A stretch of DNA of 64,000 nt from Desulfuromonadales bacterium (GTDB lineage Bacteria > Desulfobacterota > Desulfuromonadia > Desulfuromonadales > Syntrophotaleaceae), in the NCBI GenBank assembly GCA_030154185.1, contig JASKKK010000002.1, forward strand, positions 30,621 through 94,620, written 5' to 3'. Made by a program: the position numbers and the translations under genes. The notes below the pieces were generated by a model. That model saw only the letters and a program-made list of their open reading frames with translations. It made no database searches and was not told the DNA's origin. This document shows, in pieces, positions 19,630-29,049 of this stretch (position 1 is the first letter of the stretch; every line of letters starts with the position of its first letter).

Positions 19630-21786
19630 TCAGTGGCGCAGACGCTCCACCTGATAAACGCCCTTGACCTGGTGCAAAGCATTGAGGACGCGGTTGAGAT
19701 GCTCGACGTCGACCACTTCGACAGCAAAAACGATAAGACTTTTCTGGGTCTTGGTCCGCTGCACACTGGCGCTGGCAATATTTGCCTCACAGGCACTGAT
19801 AGCGTTGCTGACACTGGCCAGCACCCCTTTTCGGTCTTCGGTGGCAAGGCGGATCTTGGCCGTGTGGGGCGCTTTCTTCTTCACATCCCATTCAACTTCG
19901 ATTTGCCGATCCCTGTCACTCTCCAGCACACTGGGGCAGTCGGACTGATGGACGGTAATGCCGCGCCCCCGGGTGATAAAACCTACCACCGGATCCCCGG
20001 GCAGAGGATTGCAGCATTTGGCAAAACGCACCATGATATCCCCGATACCTTGGAGCTTGATGGCGCTCGATGGCTTTTTTCGAACCGGACCGGCCTGCGG
20101 TGCCGCTACCCCCTTATCTTCCGCTTCGGGACGAAGTTTATCCGCAGGAACGACCCGGCTTACAACCTGCCCGAGAGGAACTTTGCCGTAGCCGATGCCA
20201 GCCAGAAGATCGCTGGACCCATGATAACCGAGATCCTGCATGGCCTGGGAAAATTCCTTGGATGCCAACACTTTTTTAAGGCTGCAGCCATATTTACGCA
20301 GACGCTTTTCAAACAGCTCCTTACCGAGCTCGATGCTTTTTTCCCGTTGTTCGGTCTTGACCCAGTGGCGTATTTTGCTGGCCGCGCGGGAGGTAACGAC
20401 GAACTTGAGCCAATCCTTGCTTGGCGTCTGATTCGGTGAAGTGACAACCTCCACCACATCGCCGTTATTGAGAGGGGTCTTCAACGGTACCAGCTTGCCG
20501 TTGACCCGCGCACCCACGCAGCGATTACCGACTTCCGTGTGTACGCTGTAGGCAAAATCGATCGGTGTCGCTCCGCGAGGGAAAGCCTTCACCTCCCCCT
20601 TGGGGGTAAAAACATAAACCTCTTCGGAAAACAGATCGACCTTGACGGAACCGACGAATTCGTGGGAATCGGAAAATTCCTGCTGAGAATCGAGCATTTG
20701 CCGCAGCCAGCCGAATTGCCTTTCGTCCTTGGTGACGATACTGTCCCCGCCGCGACCTTCCTTATATTTCCAGTGGGCGGCAATCCCCTCCTCGGCAACC
20801 CGGTGCATCTCCTCGGTGCGGATCTGCACTTCCATGCGTTCACCGTAAGGACCGATCACCGTGGTGTGCAGCGACTGGTACATATTCGCCTTGGGCATGG
20901 CGATGTAGTCTTTGAAACGGCTGGCAATAGGTTTCCACGCCGCATGGATGACCCCCAGCATGGCGTAGCAGTCCCGCACATCCTTGACAATCACCCGAAA
21001 TGCGATGAGATCGTACACCTGCTCGAATTCGATTCCCTGACGCTGCATCTTTCGCCAGATGGAATACAAGTGCTTCTGGCGACCGTAGCACTCCCCTTCG
21101 ATGCCGTTTTGCCGCATCTTTTCACATAACTGCTTGCGAACATTCTCCACATATCCGGCCCGGTTTTTGCTCTGCTGCTCCATTTTGGTGCGCAGGTCGG
21201 CATAAACCTCGGGCAACACGTAACGCAGGGACAAATCTTCCAGTTCGCACTTCATCCAGCTGATACCGAGACGATTGGCCAACGGCGCGTAGATATCCAG
21301 GGTTTCCTGGGCGATGCGACGCTGCTCCGCTGCCTCACGGCTTTCGAGGGTGCGCATGTCGTGCAACCGCTCGGCCAGTTTGACCAGAATCACGCGGATG
21401 TCGCTGGCCATGGCCAACAGCATTTTGCGGAAATTTTCCGCCTGCTGTTCTTCGCTGGTGGTAAAAGTGATGCGCCCCAGCCTGGTCAGGCTCTGTACCA
21501 ACTCTCCGACATTCTCGCCGAAAAGAGCCTGCAATTCACCGACATCGGCCAGTTCCTGCTGCAGAATATCGTGCAGCAGGCCGGTCGTAATGGTGGGGAC
21601 ATCCATCTTGAGGCGAATGAGGATATTGGCGATTTCGAGACTGCTGTTGAGGTAGGGTTCGCCCGACAGACGCGATTGTCCGCGATGCACCTTGGCGCTG
21701 TAGACATAAGCCTTCCGCAATATGTCTACATCGGCCTTTGGATTGTAGGCTTGGATTTTTTCGATTATTTCATCTAAACGGAGCAT
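19630..21786 (-). CDS. RelA/SpoT homologue (RSH): (p)ppGpp synthetase with HD, TGS and ACT domains; hydrolase site appears degenerate
   Basis: Synthetase RFKDYIAMPKANMYQSLHTTVIG; TGS VFTPKGEVKAFPRGATPIDFAYSVHTEVG; C-terminal ACT; HD domain reads YLNSS, HDILQQ, LAERLHD. Confidence 0.93.
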   Translation of the reverse strand: MLRLDEIIEKIQAYNPKADVDILRKAYVYSAKVHRGQSRLSGEPYLNSSLEIANILIRLKMDVPTITTGLLHDILQQELADVGELQALFGENVGELVQSLTRLGRITFTTSEEQQAENFRKMLLAMASDIRVILVKLAERLHDMRTLESREAAEQRRIAQETLDIYAPLANRLGISWMKCELEDLSLRYVLPEVYADLRTKMEQQSKNRAGYVENVRKQLCEKMRQNGIEGECYGRQKHLYSIWRKMQRQGIEFEQVYDLIAFRVIVKDVRDCYAMLGVIHAAWKPIASRFKDYIAMPKANMYQSLHTTVIGPYGERMEVQIRTEEMHRVAEEGIAAHWKYKEGRGGDSIVTKDERQFGWLRQMLDSQQEFSDSHEFVGSVKVDLFSEEVYVFTPKGEVKAFPRGATPIDFAYSVHTEVGNRCVGARVNGKLVPLKTPLNNGDVVEVVTSPNQTPSKDWLKFVVTSRAASKIRHWVKTEQREKSIELGKELFEKRLRKYGCSLKKVLASKEFSQAMQDLGYHGSSDLLAGIGYGKVPLGQVVSRVVPADKLRPEAEDKGVAAPQAGPVRKKPSSAIKLQGIGDIMVRFAKCCNPLPGDPVVGFITRGRGITVHQSDCPSVLESDRDRQIEVEWDVKKKAPHTAKIRLATEDRKGVLASVSNAISACEANIASASVQRTKTQKSLIVFAVEVVDVEHLNRVLNALHQVKGVYQVERLRH

Positions 21787-21865
21787 GCTGATTCACCGGC
21801 CCTGTTGCCGATGCCATTAAAAAGCGGCCGCTTGAGGACGATCAGCCGGAATAATCCATCGGGCC

Positions 21866-21906
21866 GCAGAAAAGAAAACAAAACCGGGCCCTTTGGGTCC
21901 GGTTTT
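21866..21906 (-). terminator. Rho-independent-like hairpin downstream of rpoZ
   Basis: aaaaccgggccctttgggtccggtttt, followed on the minus strand by gttttcttttctg. Confidence 0.7.
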
Positions 21907-22023
21907 GATGCTTGTGCCCACATGCATGGTCCCGGAAGCCGGCTCGAAACTTTCCGCTGTCCCCTGAAAAAATCGGACGGTCGCCAGGACACCGGAACAC
22001 CGGCAGAATGAAGGCGGGGCAGG

Positions 22024-22230
22024 TCACCCTTTGCGGGTAGGAATCTCGTAATCGACCTTTCCGGCGGCGATTTCGCGCAGGCAATGGACGACCCGCTTGT
22101 TGTTGGATTTGTTTTCGATGAGCTGTTGAGCACCTTTGTAAAGCTGCTTGGTCCGTTTGGCGGCAACCATCACCAGCAAAAAGCGATTAGGAATCTGCTG
22201 AAGGCAATCTTCGACAGTGATTCTAGCCAT
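22024..22230 (-). CDS. rpoZ: RNA polymerase omega subunit
   Basis: [30 protein letters not shown]. Confidence 0.95.
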   Translation of the reverse strand: MARITVEDCLQQIPNRFLLVMVAAKRTKQLYKGAQQLIENKSNNKRVVHCLREIAAGKVDYEIPTRKG

Positions 22231-22302
22231 AAGCCTTTTTTCCTTCCCCTGTAAATTCGTTGTTAAATACCGCTTCGGAATACCTTGAACCGGTCCCCGA
22301 TA

Positions 22303-22938
22303 TCATGCGGTCGTCTCAAGATCCTGCATATCGATCCCGAACAGACGTATGGCTTCCTCCCTCGTGCGGGAAGACCGGCATCCTTCCGCCAGGATTATTC
22401 CTTTGAATTTTTCGACGGCTTGCGACAGATCGTCGTTGACGATGAGGTAATCATACCAGACCAGCTCCCGGATTTCACGCCGGGCATTGGCCAGGCGCCG
22501 GCCGATAACCTCTGGGCTGTCGGTATTGCGACCCCGCAACCGTCTCTCAAGCTCTTCCAAACTCGGTGGCAAAATGAATATGAAAACCCCATCGGGGCAA
22601 TGACGCTTGAGCTGTTGCGCTCCCTGACAATCGATATCGAGCAGCAAATCCTGTCCCTGATCGCGCGCTTCCTGCAGGGTGGCCAGAGCCGTACCGTAGC
22701 AGTTGCCATGCACCCTTGCCCATTCGGCAAACGCCCCTTCGGCGACCATGGTATCGAAAATTTCCTGAGAAACGAAATGATAATCGACACCGTCCGTTTC
22801 GCCGGACCGTCGCGGTCGGGTGGTAAAGGAGACAGAGTGACGCATATTGGGAAAAATGTCAATAATCTGCCGGCACAGTGAGGTTTTACCTGCTCCCGAA
22901 GGCGCGGATATGACAAACAGGATGCCGTTTCGTTTCAT
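22303..22938 (-). CDS. gmk: Guanylate kinase
   Basis: [44 protein letters not shown]; start at 22938. Confidence 0.96.
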   Translation of the reverse strand: MKRNGILFVISAPSGAGKTSLCRQIIDIFPNMRHSVSFTTRPRRSGETDGVDYHFVSQEIFDTMVAEGAFAEWARVHGNCYGTALATLQEARDQGQDLLLDIDCQGAQQLKRHCPDGVFIFILPPSLEELERRLRGRNTDSPEVIGRRLANARREIRELVWYDYLIVNDDLSQAVEKFKGIILAEGCRSSRTREEAIRLFGIDMQDLETTA

Positions 22939-22981
22939 GCATTCTCTCCCGGACATGGCAGCCGCAGTCGGCGGCCTTAGA

Positions 22982-23860
22982 TCATTCAATGTTCTGTACC
23001 TGTTCGCGAATCTTTTCCAGGTCGGCCTTCATGGCCACAACCAGACGCGTCAGTTCCAGGTCGTTGGACTTGGAGCCCATGGTGTTGGCTTCCCGATTCA
23101 TTTCCTGAAGGATGAAATCCATCTGCCGGCCGACAGCCTCCTCAACACTGAACAGCCCTCTGAACTGTTCGATATGGCTGTTGAAGCGGCTGAGCTCCTC
23201 GCTGATGTCGCAGCGATCGGCGAACACCGCTATTTCCTGGGCAATTCTCTGGGGATCGGCTTCGAAACCTTTCTCCAGCCGCGCCAATCGTTCGGTGAGT
23301 TTTTCTTTCCACTCCACGGGGACCTGAGGCGCGCGCTCACGCGCTGCAATCAACAGAGACTCGATATGTTCCAGATGTTCTTCCATATCGCGACGGGTGG
23401 CCGTTCCCTCGGCATTGCGCATCTGTTCCATGGCACCCAGTGCCTTTGTCAGAGCCTCCGCCAGACATCCGCTCACCGCCTCTTCATCAGGCTCGGCCTC
23501 GGCCAGAGCGATGACTTCCTTTTGTCCGGCCAACAGATCGACGGTCACCTCCCCTTCCAGGGCATATTCCGCACGCATCTGACGAAACAGAACCATGTAG
23601 GCAGCCGCAAGTTCCTTGTTGAGAACCGGCATTCGCCCTGCACAGGCATTGTTCTCGACATTGATGAATACGTCGATTTTGCCACGCTTCAGGCGTTCCC
23701 CTACCCGCTTTTTGATCTCTGCCTCATGGCCGAGGAGATAACGCGGCGCTTTTACGGATATATCGCCGTAGCGATGATTTACCGACTTGATCTCGACCGT
23801 AAGAGACATATCGCCGGCAATCGCCTGCCCCTTACCGTAACCTGTCATGCTTTTGATCAT
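22982..23860 (-). CDS. YicC family endoribonuclease
   Basis: MIKSMTGYGKGQA, EIKSVNHRYGDISVKAPR, C-terminal REANTMGSKSNDLELTRLVVAMKADLEKIREQVQNIE. Confidence 0.94.
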   Translation of the reverse strand: MIKSMTGYGKGQAIAGDMSLTVEIKSVNHRYGDISVKAPRYLLGHEAEIKKRVGERLKRGKIDVFINVENNACAGRMPVLNKELAAAYMVLFRQMRAEYALEGEVTVDLLAGQKEVIALAEAEPDEEAVSGCLAEALTKALGAMEQMRNAEGTATRRDMEEHLEHIESLLIAARERAPQVPVEWKEKLTERLARLEKGFEADPQRIAQEIAVFADRCDISEELSRFNSHIEQFRGLFSVEEAVGRQMDFILQEMNREANTMGSKSNDLELTRLVVAMKADLEKIREQVQNIE

Positions 23861-23878
23861 GAACAGTCCTTTCGATGT

Positions 23879-24481
23879 CTAAGCTTCGGACGACAGGATC
23901 GCATCCTGTCGTAAAATAAAATCGACAGCTTCCGTCAGGCTGACGAAACGGGGGATGGAAGCATCGAGATTCTGTGCCGTTTCGGCGCCATAACCGGTCA
24001 ATACCAACAACGGCGTACAGCCGGCCCGCATTCCGGCCTCGATATCGGCCTGCTTGTCGCCGACCATGAACGATTGGTCCAGATCGATGTGCAACTGTCG
24101 GGCGGCCTGCAAAAGCAGGCCGGGCTCCCCTTTGCGGCAATCGCACTTTCGCCGCCAGGCTCCCCTTCCGGCCTCCGGATGATGCGGACAGACGAAAAAA
24201 CCGTCGACATGCGCATCCTCGGCAGCCAGTCGATCGGCGACATGGTCGTGCAAACGCCGCACATCCGACAGTTCGAAGTATCCCCTTGCTACCCCCGACT
24301 GGTTGGTCACCACCACCACCAGATAACCGGCCCGATTGAGACGCCGGATAGCCTGCGGCACCCCCGGAATAAAGGCGAAATCCTCCGCCCGATGCAGATA
24401 GTTCTTTTCTTCGTTGATGGTTCCGTCGCGGTCCAGGAAAACGGCCCGGCGGATCGGCGCTTTCGATTTATCCCTGGTCAT
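23879..24481 (-). CDS. gmhB: D-glycero-beta-D-manno-heptose 1,7-bisphosphate 7-phosphatase
   Basis: [33 protein letters not shown], Zn-type CPHHPEAG...[11 protein letters not shown]. Confidence 0.93.
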   Translation of the reverse strand: MTRDKSKAPIRRAVFLDRDGTINEEKNYLHRAEDFAFIPGVPQAIRRLNRAGYLVVVVTNQSGVARGYFELSDVRRLHDHVADRLAAEDAHVDGFFVCPHHPEAGRGAWRRKCDCRKGEPGLLLQAARQLHIDLDQSFMVGDKQADIEAGMRAGCTPLLVLTGYGAETAQNLDASIPRFVSLTEAVDFILRQDAILSSEA

Positions 24482-25940
24482 AACGATCAAGGATCCGCTC
24501 GATAATATTCGTGGTGGAACGGCCGTCGACGAGATCGATGAGTTCGACGCGCCCCCCATACCTCTCGACCGCCTCCCTGCCGACCACCGTCTCCGGCGTA
24601 TAGTCTCCGCCCTTGACCAGAATATCGGGACGCAGCATGTCGATCAGTTCCAGAGGCGTATCTTCATCGAACAGCACGACGTAATCGATGCAGCTCAAAG
24701 CCGCCAGAATATGGGCTCGCTCGTGCTCGTTGATAAGCGGACGGTTGGCCCCCTTGAGCCGCCGGATGGAAGCATCGGAATTCAACCCCAGAACCAGAAT
24801 ATCCCCGAGACGCCTGGCCTGTTGCAGATACTTGACGTGACCGACATGCAGCAGATCGAAACAGCCGTTGGTAAACACGATAGTCTTGCCTCGTCGCCGC
24901 TCGATCTCCAGAAGATTGCGCAGCGATTCGCGTAACCTGATTTTGGAGTCGAACTCCAGGGCGTGATGGGCCAGGGCTTCATGAATCTCTTCGACGCCGA
25001 CCGTGGAGGTTCCGACCTTGCCGACGACGATGCCGGCGCCGATATTGGCCAGGACAGCCGCTTCGCTGACAGGCAGGCCGCCGGCCAGGCCGAGGCCGAC
25101 CAATGACAGCACCGTATCGCCGGCTCCTGTCACATCGTACACTTCCCGCGCCTGCGTCGGCAGATGGACCTCTTCGCCGCTGTGAAAAAAGATCGATATG
25201 CCTTCCTCGCTACGGGTCACCATCAGGGTTTCGAGATCGAGGCGCTGCATGAGAGTTCGGGCGGCAAGACGCAGACTCTCTTCATCGACGATCGATACCC
25301 CCGAAGCGACTTCGGTTTCTTTGCGATTGGGAGTCAGCAGAGTCGCACCGCGGTATTTGCCATAGTCGTTGCCCTTGGGATCGATAACCACGGGAATGCC
25401 CTTGTCCTTGCCGACGGCGATAACCGCTTGCAAAAGGCCTTCCGTGAGCACCCCCTTGAGATAATCGGAAACCAGGATGACATCGAAGCGGTCGGCGCAA
25501 TTGCGCACGAAATCGGCCAACTGCTTCTCTTGACTGGCATCGATGGGAGTGCGGCTTTCGCGGTCGAACCGCATCATCTGCTGCCCCGATGCAAGGATGC
25601 GGGTCTTGCGGCTGGTGGTCCGTTTGCCGTCGAAGAGCAGCCCCTCGATGCCGACCCGCTTTTCTTCCAGGCGTCGACGCAATAAAAGCCCGTCATGTCC
25701 TTCACCGAGGATACTGGCGACATGCACCTGACAACCGAGGGTGACAAGGTTGTTGATGACGTTGCCGGCTCCACCGAGACGCAGATCTTCGCGAACGATA
25801 TCGACCACCTGTACCGGGGCTTCGGGAGAGATCCTGTCCGTACGCCCCCACAGATATTCATCCAGCATCAAATCGCCGATCACCAGCGCCCTGAGGCCGC
25901 TCAAACGCCCCAAAAGGTTTTCTATATTTATTCGGTCCAT
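24468..25940 (-). CDS. hldE: Bifunctional heptose-7-phosphate kinase / heptose-1-phosphate adenylyltransferase
   Basis: PfkB-type kinase ([21 protein letters not shown]) plus C-terminal [21 protein letters not shown]; start trimmed to 25940. Confidence 0.95.
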   Translation of the reverse strand: MDRINIENLLGRLSGLRALVIGDLMLDEYLWGRTDRISPEAPVQVVDIVREDLRLGGAGNVINNLVTLGCQVHVASILGEGHDGLLLRRRLEEKRVGIEGLLFDGKRTTSRKTRILASGQQMMRFDRESRTPIDASQEKQLADFVRNCADRFDVILVSDYLKGVLTEGLLQAVIAVGKDKGIPVVIDPKGNDYGKYRGATLLTPNRKETEVASGVSIVDEESLRLAARTLMQRLDLETLMVTRSEEGISIFFHSGEEVHLPTQAREVYDVTGAGDTVLSLVGLGLAGGLPVSEAAVLANIGAGIVVGKVGTSTVGVEEIHEALAHHALEFDSKIRLRESLRNLLEIERRRGKTIVFTNGCFDLLHVGHVKYLQQARRLGDILVLGLNSDASIRRLKGANRPLINEHERAHILAALSCIDYVVLFDEDTPLELIDMLRPDILVKGGDYTPETVVGREAVERYGGRVELIDLVDGRSTTNIIERILDRYDQG

Positions 25941-25984
25941 GGAAATTCCGTAAAAGACTGTAAAAAAAAACGGCAAGAAAGAAA

Positions 25985-26003
25985 CCGGCCAAAGGGGCCG
26001 GCC
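25985..26003 (-). terminator. Hairpin downstream of the 26109..27059 gene
   Basis: ccggccaaaggggccggcc, followed on the minus strand by T-rich sequence (tttctttcttgccgttttttttt). Confidence 0.6.
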
Positions 26004-26108
26004 TCGTCAGCTCCGTGTGCGCATCAGCGCATACCATATCTCCCGGAAATATGCAAGATTTTCAAAACACGGATCGGCGTCGACAGAACAACCTTGCCTC
26101 TTCCCTGA

Positions 26109-27059
26109 TCAACCCAGCCTGTCGAGTACGGCATGGGCGAACAGCGGGATATTGATTTCATGATGGCCGGTAATGCTAAAGCCGCTCCCGTTGCCCATGG
26201 TCGGGCGTTTGACGACGTTGGTCAGGGGGCGATAGTGCTGAATCATGTCAAAATTGGCCGTCGTGAAACCGTCAACATGATATCCCAGGTTCTGCGCGAT
26301 GGACAAGGCCTTGAGAAAAACCTCCGGCAAAAGCACGGCCGATCCGACATTAAGCCAGACACCACCGTCACCGAGATCCGCGACCACCGATGTCAGAAGA
26401 CGGAAATCGCGATAGCTCATCTCACCGATAACCCCGCCATCGGCTTCGGGGTGTTGATGGATGATATCGGTGCCGATGGCGACATGCACGGTGACAGGAA
26501 TATCTTTACCGACACAGGCCGCCAACAGGCTGTAATCGCGATACGGATGTCGCTGATCGATGATCGCCCGACCTATGGTGCGACCGAAACCGCCATCATC
26601 GGTCATGCCCTGCTTGAGAATGGCGTTCATCCCCTGACCGGTTTCGAGGGAAAAGCCGAAATCACCGGCCGCCAGCACCGCCGCGACATCTTCGGATGTC
26701 GCACCGACCAGCGACACCTCGTAATCATGAATGGCAACCGAACCGTTGGTCGCCACCGCGGTAATCACATCGGCATCGATAAGAGCCTTCAGAACCGGCT
26801 GCAGGCCGCATTTGACGACATGCCCTCCCATGGCCAGCACCACCGGCTTTCCCTTTTCGCGGGCCGTTACGACCGCATCGACCACTCCTCGAAGATTGTC
26901 GGCACCGAGAAGGTGCGGAAGGCTATCGAAAAACTCCTTAAACGACCTGCCTGAGCGCGGAGTCCCAGCGAAATGCTCCCCGACCTTGACCTTATTGTCG
27001 CGCGTGGTTATGGAATAGCGTTTGACGCCGGAAAAATTCATGGGTCGATATCGCTTCAT
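26109..27059 (-). CDS. Conserved protein of unknown function linked to hldE
   Basis: Intact 316-aa ORF, glycine-rich segments VVLAMGGHVVKCGL and NGSVAIHDYEVSLVGATSEDV; no family recognised with confidence. Confidence 0.75.
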   Translation of the reverse strand: MKRYRPMNFSGVKRYSITTRDNKVKVGEHFAGTPRSGRSFKEFFDSLPHLLGADNLRGVVDAVVTAREKGKPVVLAMGGHVVKCGLQPVLKALIDADVITAVATNGSVAIHDYEVSLVGATSEDVAAVLAAGDFGFSLETGQGMNAILKQGMTDDGGFGRTIGRAIIDQRHPYRDYSLLAACVGKDIPVTVHVAIGTDIIHQHPEADGGVIGEMSYRDFRLLTSVVADLGDGGVWLNVGSAVLLPEVFLKALSIAQNLGYHVDGFTTANFDMIQHYRPLTNVVKRPTMGNGSGFSITGHHEINIPLFAHAVLDRLG

Positions 27060-27163
27060 GAATGCTTATCCTTTCTGAGACCGGAACACCCGGGAATCGT
27101 CAGCTTTCACAGAACCGCGTTGCCGGTGCACTAACTGCAACGTGGGGAAAAGCAAATATCGTA

Positions 27164-28306
27164 TCATTTTGAGGCAATCAATCCTCGATAAAACTCAGCG
27201 GTTTTCAAGGCAATATTTCGCCAGGTAAATTCTTCGGTACGCTTCTTTGCATTCACGCCCATGAGCTCCCGGTTATCCATTTCCCAGAAGTCCATGATTC
27301 CCCGAGCCAGATCCCCGGGATCCGCCGGCCGAACCAGAATCCCGGTTTCTTTTTCAATGACCGTCTCCGCTATCCCTCCGACTCGCGATCCGATCACTGG
27401 ACGACCAACGGTCATGGCCTCCAACATGGAAATACTTGTAGCTTCCATCAGGGAAGGAAGAACCAGGGAATCGCAAGCCGACAAATAAGGGCCAAGAAGA
27501 GTGTTCTTTATAAAACCATCAAGACGAATGTGCTTCTCAAGTTCGTTCTCGCGAATAAAATCCCGTATTTTTTCCGATTCCCGATCGCCATCCATGTTTC
27601 CACACATGACACAAACAAGATCGGGAATCTTTTCAGCCACAAGTTTTATCGCTTGCGCCAGATAATACACCCCTTTTATGGGTGCAAACCTTCCCGTGTA
27701 CAACAACAGAAAAGCGTCTTTTTCTACGCCTATGATATCTCTGGCCTTGTCCTTGGAAATCTTTGCAAATTTATCAGGATCAACACCATTGGGAATGAAA
27801 AGGCAATTGCCGGATGGGACTCCGAGTCCCAGTGATTTTTGCCGGCGTTCTTTACAGGTTGCCACCAGACCATCGATCCCCCGAAGGTAATACCTCATTT
27901 TAAATCGCCACATCAGCGAATCAATATTTCTGAGAAACCTGCTGGTATGATTGGTCCAGACAGCGGTAAAGAAAGGAAAGTTTTTTTTAAGGAAGGCAAG
28001 GGCCGGCATCAGTTGATCGAGAGTATGAACATGAATGACATCCGGTTTGAATTCGGAAAAAAAGCCGGTCGTTTTTTGCGCAATTTTTTTCGCATTTTCC
28101 AACTTTTCCTTGGATGCGTCCCTTTTTATCACCCTGACCGGAATATCTCCCAGATTGTCATTCGAAGAAACGGTGCCTTTCCTGTCCCACAGCCAAACCT
28201 CAACCTGATGTCCGTTTGCGATCAAGGCCTTTGAAAGCTCATAAATATGAGATGCGATTCCTCCGATACTGGGCAGATAATCGGAGGTAAGCATGACAAT
28301 TTTCAT
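27164..28306 (-). CDS. Glycosyltransferase family 4 (GT-B)
   Basis: MKIVMLTSDYLPSIGGIASHIYELSKAL; LLYTGRFAPIKGV; PSLMEATSISMLEAMTVGRPVIGSRVGGIAE. Confidence 0.92.
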   Translation of the reverse strand: MKIVMLTSDYLPSIGGIASHIYELSKALIANGHQVEVWLWDRKGTVSSNDNLGDIPVRVIKRDASKEKLENAKKIAQKTTGFFSEFKPDVIHVHTLDQLMPALAFLKKNFPFFTAVWTNHTSRFLRNIDSLMWRFKMRYYLRGIDGLVATCKERRQKSLGLGVPSGNCLFIPNGVDPDKFAKISKDKARDIIGVEKDAFLLLYTGRFAPIKGVYYLAQAIKLVAEKIPDLVCVMCGNMDGDRESEKIRDFIRENELEKHIRLDGFIKNTLLGPYLSACDSLVLPSLMEATSISMLEAMTVGRPVIGSRVGGIAETVIEKETGILVRPADPGDLARGIMDFWEMDNRELMGVNAKKRTEEFTWRNIALKTAEFYRGLIASK

Positions 28307-28356
28307 CTTCTCAACCTTTTATCTCAGGTGCGTTAACGACGGTCAAGCTAGGCACG

Positions 28357-29028
28357 TTATTCAAATTCATATCCAAATATTTCAAAGTCTTTTTCATAAA
28401 GATAATTGATCTTATCAAGAACTTCTCTCGAAAATAATGCCCTCTCCTTATCAGATGATTCATAGTCGGTTTTGTTTAATTTTGGTAAATCTTCCTTTAT
28501 ATTTAAATTTTTACATACGATAGAAAAATCGTCATGAAGGTTTTCAAATCGACCACAAAAATCAACCATCAAATCATACTTATAATTACAAACGAACGCA
28601 TACTGAGGTTTCAATAAAGACATTTGATGAATCAGGTCTTTGTCCAAAAATTCAAGAATAAATTCATCGAATGTTGAAAACCTGTCCACAATAATATTTT
28701 GCAATTCAAGATCGGCTTTCCCATTACCGCCGGTTTTAAGGTATTGATAAACAGATCTTAGCCTTGTATATGGGTTTCTCACGAAACAAAACTTATAATA
28801 GTATTTAAATTTTTTCCTGGAAGCCTGATAAAAAATATTATAGCTACAATGATCTCGATTGATCTTTTTTCCAGCCAAGACCTTGAGAACACTTGTTCCA
28901 GCCGCTTTGGGAATATGAATAAAAATGCATCGATGATGATCCATATAACTTCTATAGGGATAATCGTTGAATTTTTCACGCCATAATAAAAATCTTTCAA
29001 ACACACGATTTTTAAAGATATTTGTCAT
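28357..29028 (-). CDS. Sulfotransferase family protein
   Basis: CIFIHIPKAAGTSVLKVLAGKK (5'-phosphosulfate-binding motif) and FVRNPYTRLRSVYQYL (3'-phosphate-binding region). Confidence 0.87.
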   Translation of the reverse strand: MTNIFKNRVFERFLLWREKFNDYPYRSYMDHHRCIFIHIPKAAGTSVLKVLAGKKINRDHCSYNIFYQASRKKFKYYYKFCFVRNPYTRLRSVYQYLKTGGNGKADLELQNIIVDRFSTFDEFILEFLDKDLIHQMSLLKPQYAFVCNYKYDLMVDFCGRFENLHDDFSIVCKNLNIKEDLPKLNKTDYESSDKERALFSREVLDKINYLYEKDFEIFGYEFE

Positions 29029-29049
29029 GCAACCTCTTGGATCTCCGAG

